Assembly (NCBI GenBank): GCA_027596195.1
Contig: JADGJG010000478.1
Coordinates: 1-18,793 of the forward strand
Direction of reading: 5' to 3'
DNA from: Podochytrium sp. JEL0797
Lineage: Eukaryota; Chytridiomycota; Chytridiomycetes; Chytridiales; Chytriomycetaceae
DNA: 18,793 nucleotides
Program-made: the position numbers and the translations under genes
In this document: piece after piece, positions 8,511 to 18,195 of the stretch
Position numbering within the stretch: the stretch's first letter is position 1
Layout: the number at the start of each line of letters is the position of its first letter
The notes under the pieces: model-generated
What the model was told of the DNA's origin: nothing
What the model saw: the letters and a program-made list of their open reading frames with translations, nothing else
Database searches by the model: none

Positions 8511-9348
8511 TCACACAAAACCACATACGCCACCAAACCCAGCATCATCTTCTTAAACAACACCGTCACAAGCCGGTGCGCCATCAATATATCCCCATCC
8601 TTCCCATCTCCCGACACAATCGCGTCATCAGAAAGCTGTACCCACTCGTCCCAACCTTCCCTCCACCGGCACCGAGTTCTCGGGCCACAATGCATGCGCG
8701 ACGGGGATCCACGCCTTGTCCAACGGGCACAACCTGACCATTTCCTTCAGGACGAAATCACTCCCACGACGCGTTCACTCAACCAGCACATAAACAATTT
8801 GGCGTGGTTGACAGCGTTGTCGGGGGAAAAGTCCACCCGCATGCGTTTGCAGCGTTGACTCTCGGCGAGGGAGAGGATGGCGACTTGGTGGAGCGGGGGG
8901 TAGATGGAATCGACTTTGATGAGTTTTGGTTTCCAGAATGCGGTGATGCGGTTTTCGCGTTTGTTGACAAAGGTGGTGTGCAACGTTCAGAGGGGGGGTT
9001 CTCCGTTTATGAATATTCTGGGGTTTTGGCCCTTGTGGTGGATTTCGACTCGGCGGTAACCCGTCGTCTCACCATCCAACTCCATATACTTTGCATACGT
9101 GTCGTTTCTCAATTCAACCGCCGATGTTCAAACACAAAGTGCGGGTCGTAGGGCGTTTCGGTCTCCTCGAGACCAAAGTACTGCGCGAGAAGGAACCATA
9201 CGTGGCTACACTTTCGACAGACAAGTGTCCTTCCACGGGTTTTGCCGCGATAGCGGATAAGGACTCCCCACGTATAATGCCGAAAGGATTCAATGGGGCG
9301 TGGGATGCATTCGCTCCTACGCCAGCGTTCGTTGAAGCATGTGTACAT
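8495..9348 (-). pseudogene. Broken gene of unknown family, several frameshifts and one stop
   Basis: Protein-like sequence runs down the minus strand but changes frame. From the ATG at 9346-9348 one frame reads MYTCFNERWRRSEC and later GRTLVCRKCSHVWFLLAQYF until about 9112. A shifted frame continues with VELRNDTYAKYMELDGE, meets an in-frame TGA at 8987-8989 beside a run of seven G, and goes on with TTFVNKRENRITAFWKPKLI to a stop at 8747. A third frame gives LKEMVRLCPLDKAWIPVAHA (about 8755-8650). The second frame then resumes with WDEWVQLSDDAIVSGDGKDG and ends at 8495. At least three indels and a stop are needed. Intron borders do not explain them, so decay is likely, though consensus errors are possible. 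The stop lies 51 bp downstream of the glycosyltransferase. No homologous family is recognised. Confidence 0.5.
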
Positions 9349-9399
9349 TCGTGTTGCGCGTTTGAGAAGGGTTTTTTTCTTTTAATCACTCAGGAAAGC

Positions 9400-11051
9400 C
9401 TAACTTCGAAAGAATGGATAAAACATTTTGCAAGACTCAAACTGGTACCAATACAGCTCCAAGTTGGCATGCACAGCAATCTCCCCGACACCCCCAAACG
9501 CGGTCCACAACTCCTCCAATAAGTCCATCTCCCCACCTCCCAGCCCCTTTCTAGTAGCTTCCCCCACGTTGGCATCTTCTACGAGCTGTGCAACCCTCTC
9601 GACAGCACTGCGACGAATCAGTAAACTCCCGCTCCTTTCCTTCATGCAATCCCGAAACAGAACCACGCTCGCGTTCGGAGTCTGCTCCACAATCTCACCC
9701 AACCGCACGTGAATCAGTTTCTCATCGTTCAAAAACACCCCCGGCTGCACAACCCACACCCACTCGAACGCGTGCTTGTGCCTCAATACTTTGACAGCAC
9801 TCTTCAACGCACTCAGGATACCTATCCCAGCCTCATTCAAATCTCGCTGCGAAAAGTAATCCGCTTGGAAATTCCTCTCCGCAAACGCTTGACCCAACCG
9901 CCGCTGCATCCCCTCCTCCACCTCCTCCACCTCCTCCCTCATCTCTACAACCGCAACACGCTCATACATGACCCCACTATCCCTCACACGTTCCCACTGC
10001 TTAAAATTATCTGGAAGCGCAGGAACCAACACTCCATCATACCCCTCCCGTTTCATTTGAACCCCACGCATCTCCACCACCCGATCCCGAACCTGATTCC
10101 AAACCCCCTCCGCAACACCATACCCCGTCTCCCACCCCTTCACATGAAACCCGACAGTATCATTCCCTCCAACCCGCGCATTGAACCTCCCATCAATCCA
10201 CACAACCGCGTCCCCGAAATACTGCCTCAGGAACCCTCCTACCCCGTGCTTGGTATTACCCCCGTTCCTCGTTTCCTCCGTCATACGTTGGAACACGTAT
10301 CGTGAGGGTGTGAGATATAATAGATCCGTACTGATCCCGTCCTTATCCTGCCGCGTTGCACCGAGCAAATGTCCCGTTCTATTCGACGCCTGCATGATGG
10401 CGTGTAAGGGTTCAATTGGATCCGCATCCAAAAAGAACAGATGGGGAGACACGAGAGTAACGGACTCATACACGCCTTCGAGTCTCCATACTTGAAGCAG
10501 GGTGTATTCCATGTCGCGGTTTGCTCGTACAATCGGCGGGACAACGAGTATCCTGACGCTGGGATTCACACTCGTGAGGGAGCTTCGCACATGTGGAGGA
10601 GTTTTTGGGGTGATGAGGACAACGTGTTCCGTGTTGGAGGGGAGTTGATGGGTCGAGAGGTGGGTTTGGAGGAGGGCCGCGAGTGTTGGGAAGTCGAGGT
10701 GGCTTGGGTCAAGGTATGAAGTTGGCGGGAGGTAGGTTATGAGGGCGTGGGGTTTGAGGGGTTTGTTGGAGGGTGGGGGGAGGAGGAGAAAGTCGAATGG
10801 CTGTGCGTTGTTCGTGTCCGAGAATCGTAATCAGAAACGCAATTAAGCGATAAAACGAAACGGATAATGCAGAAGCAGTGCATTACCAGGTGTCTCTCCA
10901 AAGCTGTCAAACGATTTTGTTCTCGTTGACCACTCCATGGCGAAAATGCGAACTGGGCAATCACAAACACGGCAAGAATAATGACGGCGATGCCCGCAGA
11001 CTTGATTCTGACGAAAAGGCCTGCAACGGAACACATGTCTCGCGATATCAT
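9400..11051 (-). CDS. Type II membrane glycosyltransferase, GT8-like, 2 exons
   Basis: Exon 1 is 11051-10887 and exon 2 is 10800-9400, joined in phase 0 across an 86-nt intron (donor GTAATG, acceptor GCACAG), giving 521 aa. A short basic N-terminus is followed by one membrane helix (residues about 17-36, AGIAVIILAVFVIAQFAF), the usual Golgi type II anchor. The catalytic half carries LFFLDADPIEPL with a metal-binding DxD at residues 180-182. It later has DGRFNA and VGFHVKGW (about 258-277), resembling the C-terminal substrate and His motif of GT8 (glycogenin/galactinol synthase-like) enzymes. A Glu-rich helix (about 342-355) leads to a second domain with WVWVVQPGVFLND, where QPG (407-409) stands where a DxD would be expected. 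Donor and acceptor sugars cannot be read from the sequence. The first ATG after in-frame upstream codons lacking ATG sets the start. Confidence 0.8.
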
Positions 11052-11424
11052 CTTGGCGGGGGAATCAGGGATCTCGTTTGAAGGTTCTTTTTTTGTTGTG
11101 GGCGGGACTTTTGACGCGTTATTGATTATTCTTCCACTTCCCCGCCAGCGCAAATTAATATGCACATTTAAATCTGTGGAGTGAGGAATAGATTTTCTCG
11201 AGGTTAAGAATTCGACCGTGTGGCTGCATGAGAGCCGGTGTGATTACTTTGTTTGTGTCCGAACTCTCCTGCTGGGATGTGACCTGCTGGGTCCGTTTTC
11301 AGCGGTTGAAGTGACGATGCAGTCGGGGGAGCCCGACGCGCTGGTATTCTTATTGCCGCTGGAGCTGCGCGAGGCGTTGCTAAATTTCGACCGCGACCAA
11401 AAAAAAACCTGTCAAACATCCACC
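11052..11424. promoter_or_regulatory. Divergent intergenic region between glycosyltransferase and TMEM216-like gene
   Basis: These 373 bp must hold both promoters. An AT-rich core (about 11153-11174) is the only clear element. An in-frame ATG at 11317 could extend the TMEM216-like protein by 36 residues (MQSGEPDALVFLLPLELREA), with codons that look coding. The later ATG at 11425 sits in a near-ideal CACCATGG context and is preferred. Confidence 0.35.
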
Positions 11425-12222
11425 ATGGCCAAAGACACCCCACCCACCCCCGACGCCAAACCAAAACACATCGACACCCCCAAAAACAACACCCCTCCCA
11501 CAACAACCACCGCACGCATGACCGTCTCCTCGTCATCCAAAATCTACTCCTCGCTTCCCCTCCAAATCATCATTTACTTCAACGAACGCTTCTTCCCCGT
11601 CATGTGGTTGATCCTGATTGCGTTGTTTGTGTATAAGGGGTCCGCGTTTCCGTATACGGGGGCTGTGTTACCGTTGGAGGTGTTTGGGTTGTTTCCATTT
11701 GCGGTTTTGGAGGCGGCGAGGTTGTTTTTGGGTGAGTTTTGGTGTTCGGATTTCGCGTCGGGGGGTTTCTGCGTGCGATAGAGTTCAGTATATTTAAGTG
11801 ATTTGGAATCGCGATCGGGAGGTGCTCGGAGGACCGTCGTCGCTGTTGGAAGCTGTCCGTTCGCGTTCGAAAATTGAAACGCGTTCCTCTGAGTCCGATC
11901 CTCCTCAGAAGCATTGGTTGAAACACTTTGGAAGTGATTGGGAGTCTTAAAAACCAAATAACAGGCCACAGAGGAAACAAGATGGAAGATCGCGGCTCAT
12001 TTGGTATTTTCTTGGGATTAACGGTCGTGACGTTGTTTGCGCATTTGTTCTATTGTCTCTGGCAGACTTACGTGTGAGTGAGGGTTATATAATATGCGTT
12101 AATTTAATCATATGAATAGAACGATTGTGGATTTGGCCGTGTGCGGAATAGGTCTTGTGTTTGTAGTGGGAGAATTGCTTTCTGGGATCGCGCAGATGGT
12201 TTCGTTTCATAGAATTGGTTGA
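11425..12222 (+). CDS. TMEM216/TMEM80-family (Transmemb_17) ciliary transition-zone protein, 3 exons
   Basis: Exons 11425-11731, 11965-12073 and 12120-12222 join in phases 1 and 2 (donors GTGAGT twice; acceptors AACAG and AATAG), giving 172 aa. After a Pro/Thr-rich N-terminus (1-35) come four membrane segments: about 52-70, 79-98, 115-137 and 141-165. Family signatures are visible in order: SSLPLQIIIYFN, VYKGSAFPY, EAARLFLGHRGNK, LWQTYV and GELLSG. They match the layout of animal TMEM216 and TMEM80, and more loosely TMEM17. These proteins sit at the ciliary transition zone with the MKS/B9 module and help gate membrane-protein entry. Which member is the closest relative cannot be decided here. 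Its presence implies a flagellated cell. Confidence 0.85.
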
Positions 12223-12465
12223 CGAAGAATCAATTTTTTGACATGTGCGCAGCTGTATTTCTTCAGGCCAAATTAAAACTACTCCTGAGAATTCTCGTTA
12301 CTTCGGTTGGAGGATCGCGAAAATATTTAGAATAATGTCAATATTAAGAAAGATGAGATATGCTTATTCACCTCAGCTACAGGTTGAGTTGGGAGAGTTT
12401 AAAAATGTTTGTCCCGCTTCCTAGTCTACTCTTTCACCTCCTCTGACTCAAAGTATTTCAAAACT

Positions 12466-12756
12466 ATGTCCAACGAAGACGAAGAAATCATTGAGAAATC
12501 ATTAAAGTTTGAATCTAAGCTCAATCGCCTCCATGCACGCTTATGTCACGAGATTTTGGCCAACCGGTACCTCAGATGTCTCTGGCCACTCCTTCAATTC
12601 CTTGACCATAAGAACCACATTTCCATGTATCCGCTTCTGCAGCACTCTCGAATTGATAAAAGCCACGCGCCGAGTCCTCCATCGGTCAAACTGCGAGCCA
12701 GCGGAGCCGCCGCCATTTTCACCCCTCCCCCATGGTATCCTGCTAAACTTTCGTGA
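12466..12756 (+). CDS. Small hypothetical protein (weak)
   Basis: An ATG-initiated frame of 96 aa starts MSNEDEEIIEKSLKFESKLN and reads as an acidic then amphipathic helix for about the first 45 residues. The C-terminal third is Pro/Ala/Ser-rich and less convincing. The opposite strand over 12541-12906 also reads coding-like codons, so the true strand is unsettled. It could be the first exon of a longer gene or a chance frame. No family is recognised. Confidence 0.25.
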   Translation: MSNEDEEIIEKSLKFESKLNRLHARLCHEILANRYLRCLWPLLQFLDHKNHISMYPLLQHSRIDKSHAPSPPSVKLRASGAAAIFTPPPWYPAKLS

Positions 12757-13210
12757 CGTCGGAGACGTATGGGCGGATTGTCGAGGCGGGATTTGGCGCA
12801 TTCGGTTTTGTAATGATTCACCCGGTTCACCAACGAGAGGGCGGGGAAAAGTCGCCAAGATGGTCACGCTGCTGATATCGATGATGCTTGAAATAAAATC
12901 AACCATTTCTTACTTATATCGCGTCGCGGCTGCCTTCTTGTCAACTGGTCCTTTCTCGTGTTTCTGTTCTTCTATGATTGGGTCGTCAATAAACTGCACG
13001 AGAAGATGGCGCGCGTCGCAGCAGAATCGGGTCTCCAGGACGAATCAATGGACGGTGGTCTTGGTTGGAAGTTTAGGATTCCTAGCTGCTCGCGATGGCG
13101 ATGCAATTTCATTGGTGCATTATTGATTGCAGATTTGGATTGATGCAAAATGAGTTCAACTCGTCTTGGCACTTTCCAACAAAAACAAAAACAAAAACAA
13201 AAAAGCCAAA
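12757..13210. other. Unresolved region upstream of the CRAL-TRIO gene
   Basis: No gene can be fixed here. A plus-strand frame ending at 13143 reads VNWSFLVFLFFYDWVVNKLH then a Gly/Asp/Glu-containing stretch, which could be a membrane-helix exon or chance. An AAAAAC microsatellite (about 13178-13204) directly precedes the CRAL-TRIO ATG and probably lies in its leader. Confidence 0.4.
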
Positions 13211-15264
13211 ATGCAGCACACTTCTTCAGCCTTTGCCTTGGCCACTGGGGCCACTCCCCTCGAAACGAGTCTTTTTCTCTCAGCGAGAAACTTTGACCTT
13301 CACAAAGCAACGCTTTTGTTTGCGCGAAACAAGGTTGGTTTTGAAGACGTTTTTATCTCTTCGTTAACCAAGGCACCAGGACTTCCGCCGTTCCCTCGCC
13401 CACTTCTACTCCTCGCACCCGCCCTTCCCCTTCTCAGTCCTCGCTGAAGAACTCTTCAGCTTTGTCCCCAACGTGGCCAACGATCTGCGCGGACATCCCA
13501 TTCTCGTCGTCAATCTGCGCTTTTGGAAGTCAGAGTGGGACTTGGATGCTTCTGAAGAAGATATGAATGAGATGCAGTGGGTCGTGTTCTGGGTCGTGTC
13601 CAAGGCGCTCGAGCTGTGAGTCGTTTGGTCCCTTTCGAATTGAGAATCTAGTTGCCGATCGCTATTGCCGAGTGCCGATTGCCGGGAGATGCATGCACAG
13701 TATTTGATATTCACGAGCGAGTGTTGCGAATCATTCATGGAGATCTTGTGTAATCGATGCATCAGGACTTGAGAGTGTATTTTGAGTGGTGGAGAGTTGG
13801 GCCGCTGGGCGCTTATCGCAGCACAGTTTGTGGAACCACCGAGACCGCGATTTAACGAAACTCAGTGTCAATCATATAATAAGTGGTGGTTCTCGGCTCT
13901 AAATACCCTTTTCCCCTCGCAGACCCTCGGTCCAAAAATCTGGTCTCACCCTCGTCTCCAACACGGACAATGCGAATCCTCACGTGTCTACTCAAAATAT
14001 TCACATTCTGTTGCTCGAGTTTATTCTCAATGTCATTCCAGTTCGGTTGTCGTCGTTTGTCATCTCCGAATTTGAGCCTACCCGGTCTTTGTTGTCTCGT
14101 TTCGTGTCCCTCGTTTCTCCTTCGAATGAGATTCTCGAGTCGTATGGTGTTGAGGTGGGTTGGGCGTGAGCAACGCGTAGCCGAGCGAAGCGAGGCGATG
14201 TGCGATGTGCGATGTGCGATGTGCGTGTGCGGTGCAGAGGAGCGGAGCGAGCAGGATATGCGCGAAGCGCGTGGAAAGAGCGAGCAAGGCACGCGCGCCT
14301 CGCGTATCGAATCGTGAGAGTGAGCGAAGCGAACAAGTCACTCTTGGTCGAGAATTAACAAACGAACGACGAATCCACCAGATCTTCAACTGCAACCGCC
14401 TCACCCTCGTAACCCTCATCGACGAATGGAACCTCCCCCCCATTATGGGCGGAAAAGCCCCTTACGACCACGCACAATGGTACCAACACCAAATCCCTGA
14501 ATTCTCGCGCCTCGATTACACCCCACCCAGCGCAATCGCGCAACCTCAAGTCTCTATCCGTTCCGTTGAATCCGCGACCCCGCCTTCGTTTGTCACTCAA
14601 GTCGTTTCCGACGCGTGGGTCTCGGCTGCCAACACGTTGCGTAGTGTTCAAACGAAATCGCATGATGCGAGTGTTTCTGCGGCGTATAAGGCGATTCTGG
14701 AGGACTACAACGACCGTCAGTTGAATCATCTCTCGACTGCGGGAAGGCCTATGGATGAAAAGGAGGCACAGGCTGCGCGGGCGGATGCGTTGGAGATTGC
14801 AAAGAGTCGGTTTGGGGGGGAGAAGGATGGGCTGGAGTTGTTGAAGTCGATTGAGGTATTTGTTTTTTTGCGATTGGCGAATTATGTGCGGGATCGACGA
14901 CGTGGAATCGAAACTGACACGTCAACGTTCAACCTTTTCACAGATTGATCTCACAACTTCTGAAACCGAAACGCGTCAATCCTACACCGAAACTCTCTAC
15001 CACACCCTCCTCTCCCAAATCACGACCGCCAAAACGCGGTGGGAGACTCAAATTGCCGACGGGGATTTGACAACCGTGGACGAGTTGAACCGCAAAGCCG
15101 ACGATTTGTTGCTCCAAATCAGGCCCAAGCATGGGATTCCGAACGAGATGTGGAACAGTGTGGTTGGGAGTGTCGAGGAGTTGGTGAGGAAGCCGTTGGT
15201 GGAGGTGTTGGAGATGAAGAGGGTTGGGGGAGGGGAGGTGAAAGGGAAGCAGAGGGCTTTTTGA
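13211..15264 (+). CDS. CRAL-TRIO (Sec14-like) lipid-transfer protein, 5 exons
   Basis: Exons 13211-13333, 13380-13615, 13923-14154, 14382-14855 and 14944-15264 join in frame (phases 0, 2, 0, 0) to give 461 aa; donors are GTTGGT, GTGAGT, GTGGGT and GTATTT. The N-terminal piece TSLFLSARNFDLHKATLL matches the CRAL-TRIO-N helix. The lipid-binding core follows: RGHPILVVNLRFW, KSGLTLVSNTDNA, LLLEFILNVIPVRLSSFVI and the closing LVTLIDEWNLPPIMGGKAPY (about residues 205-223), where the Gly-Gly end motif is intact. Proteins of this fold bind and exchange phosphoinositides or other hydrophobic ligands. A helical, polar C-terminal extension (about 230-461) is not recognised. The gene could start further upstream, since CRAL-TRIO-N is usually preceded by more sequence. 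Confidence 0.85.
14155..14381 (+). repeat. Repeat-filled third intron of the CRAL-TRIO gene
   Basis: The 227-nt intron holds four exact tandem copies of GCGATGT (14195-14222). It also has three copies of the mirror-symmetric octamer GCGAAGCG (14185, 14262, 14324), the second inside GCGCGAAGCGCG, and an inverted repeat AGAGTGA/TCACTCT (14317-14323 with 14338-14344). Confidence 0.7.
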
Positions 15265-15371
15265 AGCGTGGGATTTATTGAGAATTCTTTTCTTTCTGTT
15301 TCTCTCTAGTCATAAACTCCAAAAGTCCATTCTAACGCAATTCGCTAAAAATTACAATAGTCCAGCGTGTT
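15265..15371. other. Convergent 3' spacer
   Basis: These 107 bases separate the stop codons of the CRAL-TRIO gene and the minus-strand gene at 15372-16786. T-rich sequence on the plus strand near 15286-15308 may take part in 3' end formation. Nothing else is seen. Confidence 0.4.
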
Positions 15372-16786
15372 TTATTCTTCCTCCGATTTCTCCCCCTTCT
15401 CAACAGGGGAATTGGTGTACAGTTCCGTCGGCTTCACAACAACACCATACAACTCCTCCTCCCAATCCTCCAATACCCCAATCACCTCATCGTCCATCCA
15501 CCAAACGTCGCGTTCCCACTCTTTGCGCGGCGGGACTTCGTACCGATGTACTTGGACGCGAGGAGAGAAGCGTAGTATTTTCGGTTGGTGGTGTGACTGT
15601 GGTGTTTCGGCTGTGGTTTCAGTTTGGAAGACGGCAGGGGGTGTTGGGGCTGGGGGTGGAGGCGGGGGTGGTGCAGAGGGAGGCAGAGAAAGGTTTGATT
15701 CATTGATGGAATGGGGGAGAGTGGAGGGCGGAGGGGGTGGTGCAGGAATCGAGGAACCGGATTGAGAGAGCGTCGCGTGATTATCTGGTTTCAAACGATT
15801 CGTCGGGTTTCGGGTAACTTGGGCCTGGTGAACAGCTTGGTCCATTATCTTCATGAGGTCTGTAAAGTCCGTGGTATCTTCGAACGCGTTGAGCGGAACG
15901 ATGGAGTCACTCAAGTTGGGTTGTTTGGAGACGGGCGGATTTGGATCAAACGAGTCCACAGCGGTCATTTGAATAGCCGGTTCTGAGACGGAAGGGGGGT
16001 CCTCAATGGATGGACAAGAGACTGGAGTGTCGGAAATCACTCGAGTTGTTGGGGGTGTTGGAGGAAGGAGATTCTTTTCGACGAGGAAGCTCTGTTTCAA
16101 ACTTGACATTCGCGTGGGAAATGAAGTATTACTGATCAATCGATAGGAGTCTCGGATGTGCGCGAGGGGAATTGTGTCTCGTGACTGCGAATCGGTGCTG
16201 TTTGAGTCTCGCAGTCCGCGACCACGAAGCTCCGACAAACTAAGGCCATCAGACAAGTCCAGCTCGGGAAACACAGCCAACAGCTCGAGCCTCGACCTCA
16301 ACACGACGCAGCGCACACCCAGAGAATCCATTACGGCATTGAAATGCGACAGCGACACGGCTTCTTCGACCACGCCATATATGGATGAGAACCACGAAGC
16401 GTGTGATGAGTTTTGCAGTTTGAGGATGTACAGATGCGCGAGGTTGGCTGAAGGAATGGCAATCTGCAGAATTGAGGTTCACGAAGCAGGGTTCAGCCGT
16501 TGCCGCGCGATGGACCCTCCCCCAACCAACGCACCTTGATGAATTCAACGATGGCGATATGGGATTCGTGTATCGATACGCCAACTGGTGCGTCCGAGGT
16601 GTCTGAGAGAACCGCGAGCGAGTCGGTGGGTCGGTGCTTGATCATCCCAGCAACGACATCCTCTAAGTGTTGCTGCAGGGCAGAAAGCGACGGCGGATCG
16701 CTGAGGAGCCATTCGCGGTGCCACTGCGAAAGCCGGACGAGGAGAAGAGGAGGCGACAGCGACAAGGGCTGCAGAAGAAGCTGCAT
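15372..16786 (-). CDS. Proline-rich protein with candidate PP1-docking block, 2 exons
   Basis: Exon 1 (16786-16535) and exon 2 (16463-15372) join in phase 0 across a 71-nt intron (donor GTGCGT, acceptor CTGCAG) to give 447 aa. The N-terminal 150 residues look folded (helical SALQQHLEDVVAGMIKHRP, then IAIPSANLAHLYILKLQ). A long Ser/Pro/Thr-rich linker follows, with two proline runs (about 324-330 and 349-360). A conserved-looking C-terminal block (379-426) reads KILRFSPRVQVHRY then a Trp/Glu/Asp-rich stretch. That motif resembles the RVxF-plus-VxVH PP1-docking segment of the PPP1R15/GADD34 family (KVRFSxxVxVH). This suggests a regulatory subunit of protein phosphatase 1, but no eIF2alpha-binding part is identified. 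The start is the first ATG of the frame. No other family is recognised. Confidence 0.65.
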
Positions 16787-16941
16787 TTGTTTGCCAAAAA
16801 GGATTCGAAACAAATCAGCTGGGCACTAGAATTCTGACCCACTTCTGTCCCGCTTCAAGTTGCCCAGTGATCTATCTTCTTCCATCGCGATTCTCTGTAA
16901 ATCCAAAAAGAACGAAAATCTCTGATTCTTACGCCAAGATA
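16787..16941. promoter_or_regulatory. Compact divergent promoter region
   Basis: Only 155 bp lie between the start codons of the proline-rich protein (minus) and the F-box protein (plus), so the two genes probably share a bidirectional promoter. No TATA box or specific binding site is obvious. Confidence 0.4.
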
Positions 16942-18195
16942 ATGCCTCAACTTGATCTGCTTCCGTTTGAGCTTCTCGCGTTGCTGCTTCGCTTTTTGTC
17001 TCCACACAATGTCATCTACTTTTCGCTTTGCTGTCGCCGCCTTCGCCTCGCTGCCGCGCCTATTTTGATGAATCGCCACCTCTTGTCTCGCGACAGCGAA
17101 ATGCAAAAACTCTGCTGGAGAAGCAAAAGAACTACCACCTCAAGCATGTCAACGAAAATTGTTCTCGCTACTGATGCAGCCTCATTTGACGCATCAAAAG
17201 CTTTCCATGGACACATCCACAGTAGCCTCAGCTTCTTGAACATGCCATATCCACCACGTGTCATTCGCACGCTCGCATACGGCCTCGTGGCTTACTTCTA
17301 CGACTCGAAATCAGCATCACTAACCCTGATCCAAGTCGAGACGCGATCTCTCATCCCATTCAATCCAGTCTTGAAATATGCCAAGCCAGAATCCCACATT
17401 CATGACTCTGACTGGTTTGTTTTCCGCACGGGGCATATGGGAATGGAGTTGATTGCTGCTCGATTCGTGATGGTAATTGGTTTGGTTACAGTGCAGCCAA
17501 ATCCTTTCAAAGATGTCTGGACACATCATGATCACCCACTTCCAGTGGCAACCACCCATATATCTGTGGTTGGAAGGGACAAAAACATTCTCATCTATGC
17601 AATGAATGCAGCTGGAATCTTTTCCTTCTGCATCTTCAAAATCAATGGACCCACTCTCCACTTTGTCTCAAAGAATCAAGTTCAAGTTCTTCCACAGGCC
17701 ATTGAATCTGGATCATGGGACTTTGGATTTACAAATAATGGCCAAACACTTCATGTCATGATGTTTTGTGGCACTCAGCTATTTTGTTTCAAATTTAATG
17801 GACATGCTGTAACCCAGTCTCGTACTTTTCTTGCATCAGCCATTGGACAGCTTTTTTGGACTCCATTCTACTTTATCATCCTGCAAGCAAATGGACAAAA
17901 CTTCCTACACACCATTTATTCTGCTGAGCACTCTCTGGACAATCTGCAGCTGCAGGTCATGAACACAGTAGACTTCCAAAAGATGTCACTTCCTGTTACA
18001 GTATCAATGGATTTTTCTGTTTTGATTTGCTCCATTTCAGACTGCCACTTTCTTGTGTTTGATTTACTGAGAGGCCACAGAACAACAGAGTATCATGTTG
18101 CCATGGATTTGGAAAAACACATCAGAATATGTACCTTGTCAGAGATAATGAATGTGGAAACTTTGCAGTTGGAATCTCACTTTTCTAGTGTGTAG
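16942..18195 (+). CDS. F-box protein, single exon
   Basis: The ATG at 16942 opens a 417-residue frame. Residues about 4-42 fit an F-box: LDLLPFELLALLLRFLSPHN, then CCRRLRLAA. Such domains bind Skp1 in SCF ubiquitin ligases, with the rest of the protein choosing the substrate. The remainder is rich in alternating hydrophobic strands (for example NILIYAMNAAGIFSFCIFKI and THISVVGRD), which suggests a beta-propeller-like fold, but no WD or Kelch signature is clear. Unlike its neighbours the gene has no intron, uses many A/T-ending codons and becomes AT-richer towards its 3' end. In-frame codons upstream of 16942 lack an ATG, so the start is secure. Confidence 0.75.
   Translation: MPQLDLLPFELLALLLRFLSPHNVIYFSLCCRRLRLAAAPILMNRHLLSRDSEMQKLCWRSKRTTTSSMSTKIVLATDAASFDASKAFHGHIHSSLSFLNMPYPPRVIRTLAYGLVAYFYDSKSASLTLIQVETRSLIPFNPVLKYAKPESHIHDSDWFVFRTGHMGMELIAARFVMVIGLVTVQPNPFKDVWTHHDHPLPVATTHISVVGRDKNILIYAMNAAGIFSFCIFKINGPTLHFVSKNQVQVLPQAIESGSWDFGFTNNGQTLHVMMFCGTQLFCFKFNGHAVTQSRTFLASAIGQLFWTPFYFIILQANGQNFLHTIYSAEHSLDNLQLQVMNTVDFQKMSLPVTVSMDFSVLICSISDCHFLVFDLLRGHRTTEYHVAMDLEKHIRICTLSEIMNVETLQLESHFSSV

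Noticed and set aside
8804..9151. Plus-strand frame MVDSVVGGKVHPHAFA
   Set aside because: It is antisense to the broken minus-strand gene, whose segments have better protein character.
9709..10305. Pro/Leu/Ile-rich plus-strand frame
   Set aside because: It is the reverse of the glycosyltransferase coding strand and is low-complexity.
13181..13204. Possible regulatory array of AAAAAC
   Set aside because: It is a plain microsatellite in a likely leader; no further structure supports a function.
14205..14381. Open frame running into CRAL-TRIO exon 4 from a GCGATGT repeat
   Set aside because: It reads intron repeats. The AG at 14380-14381 joins exon 3 to exon 4 in phase 0 and restores the CRAL-TRIO core.
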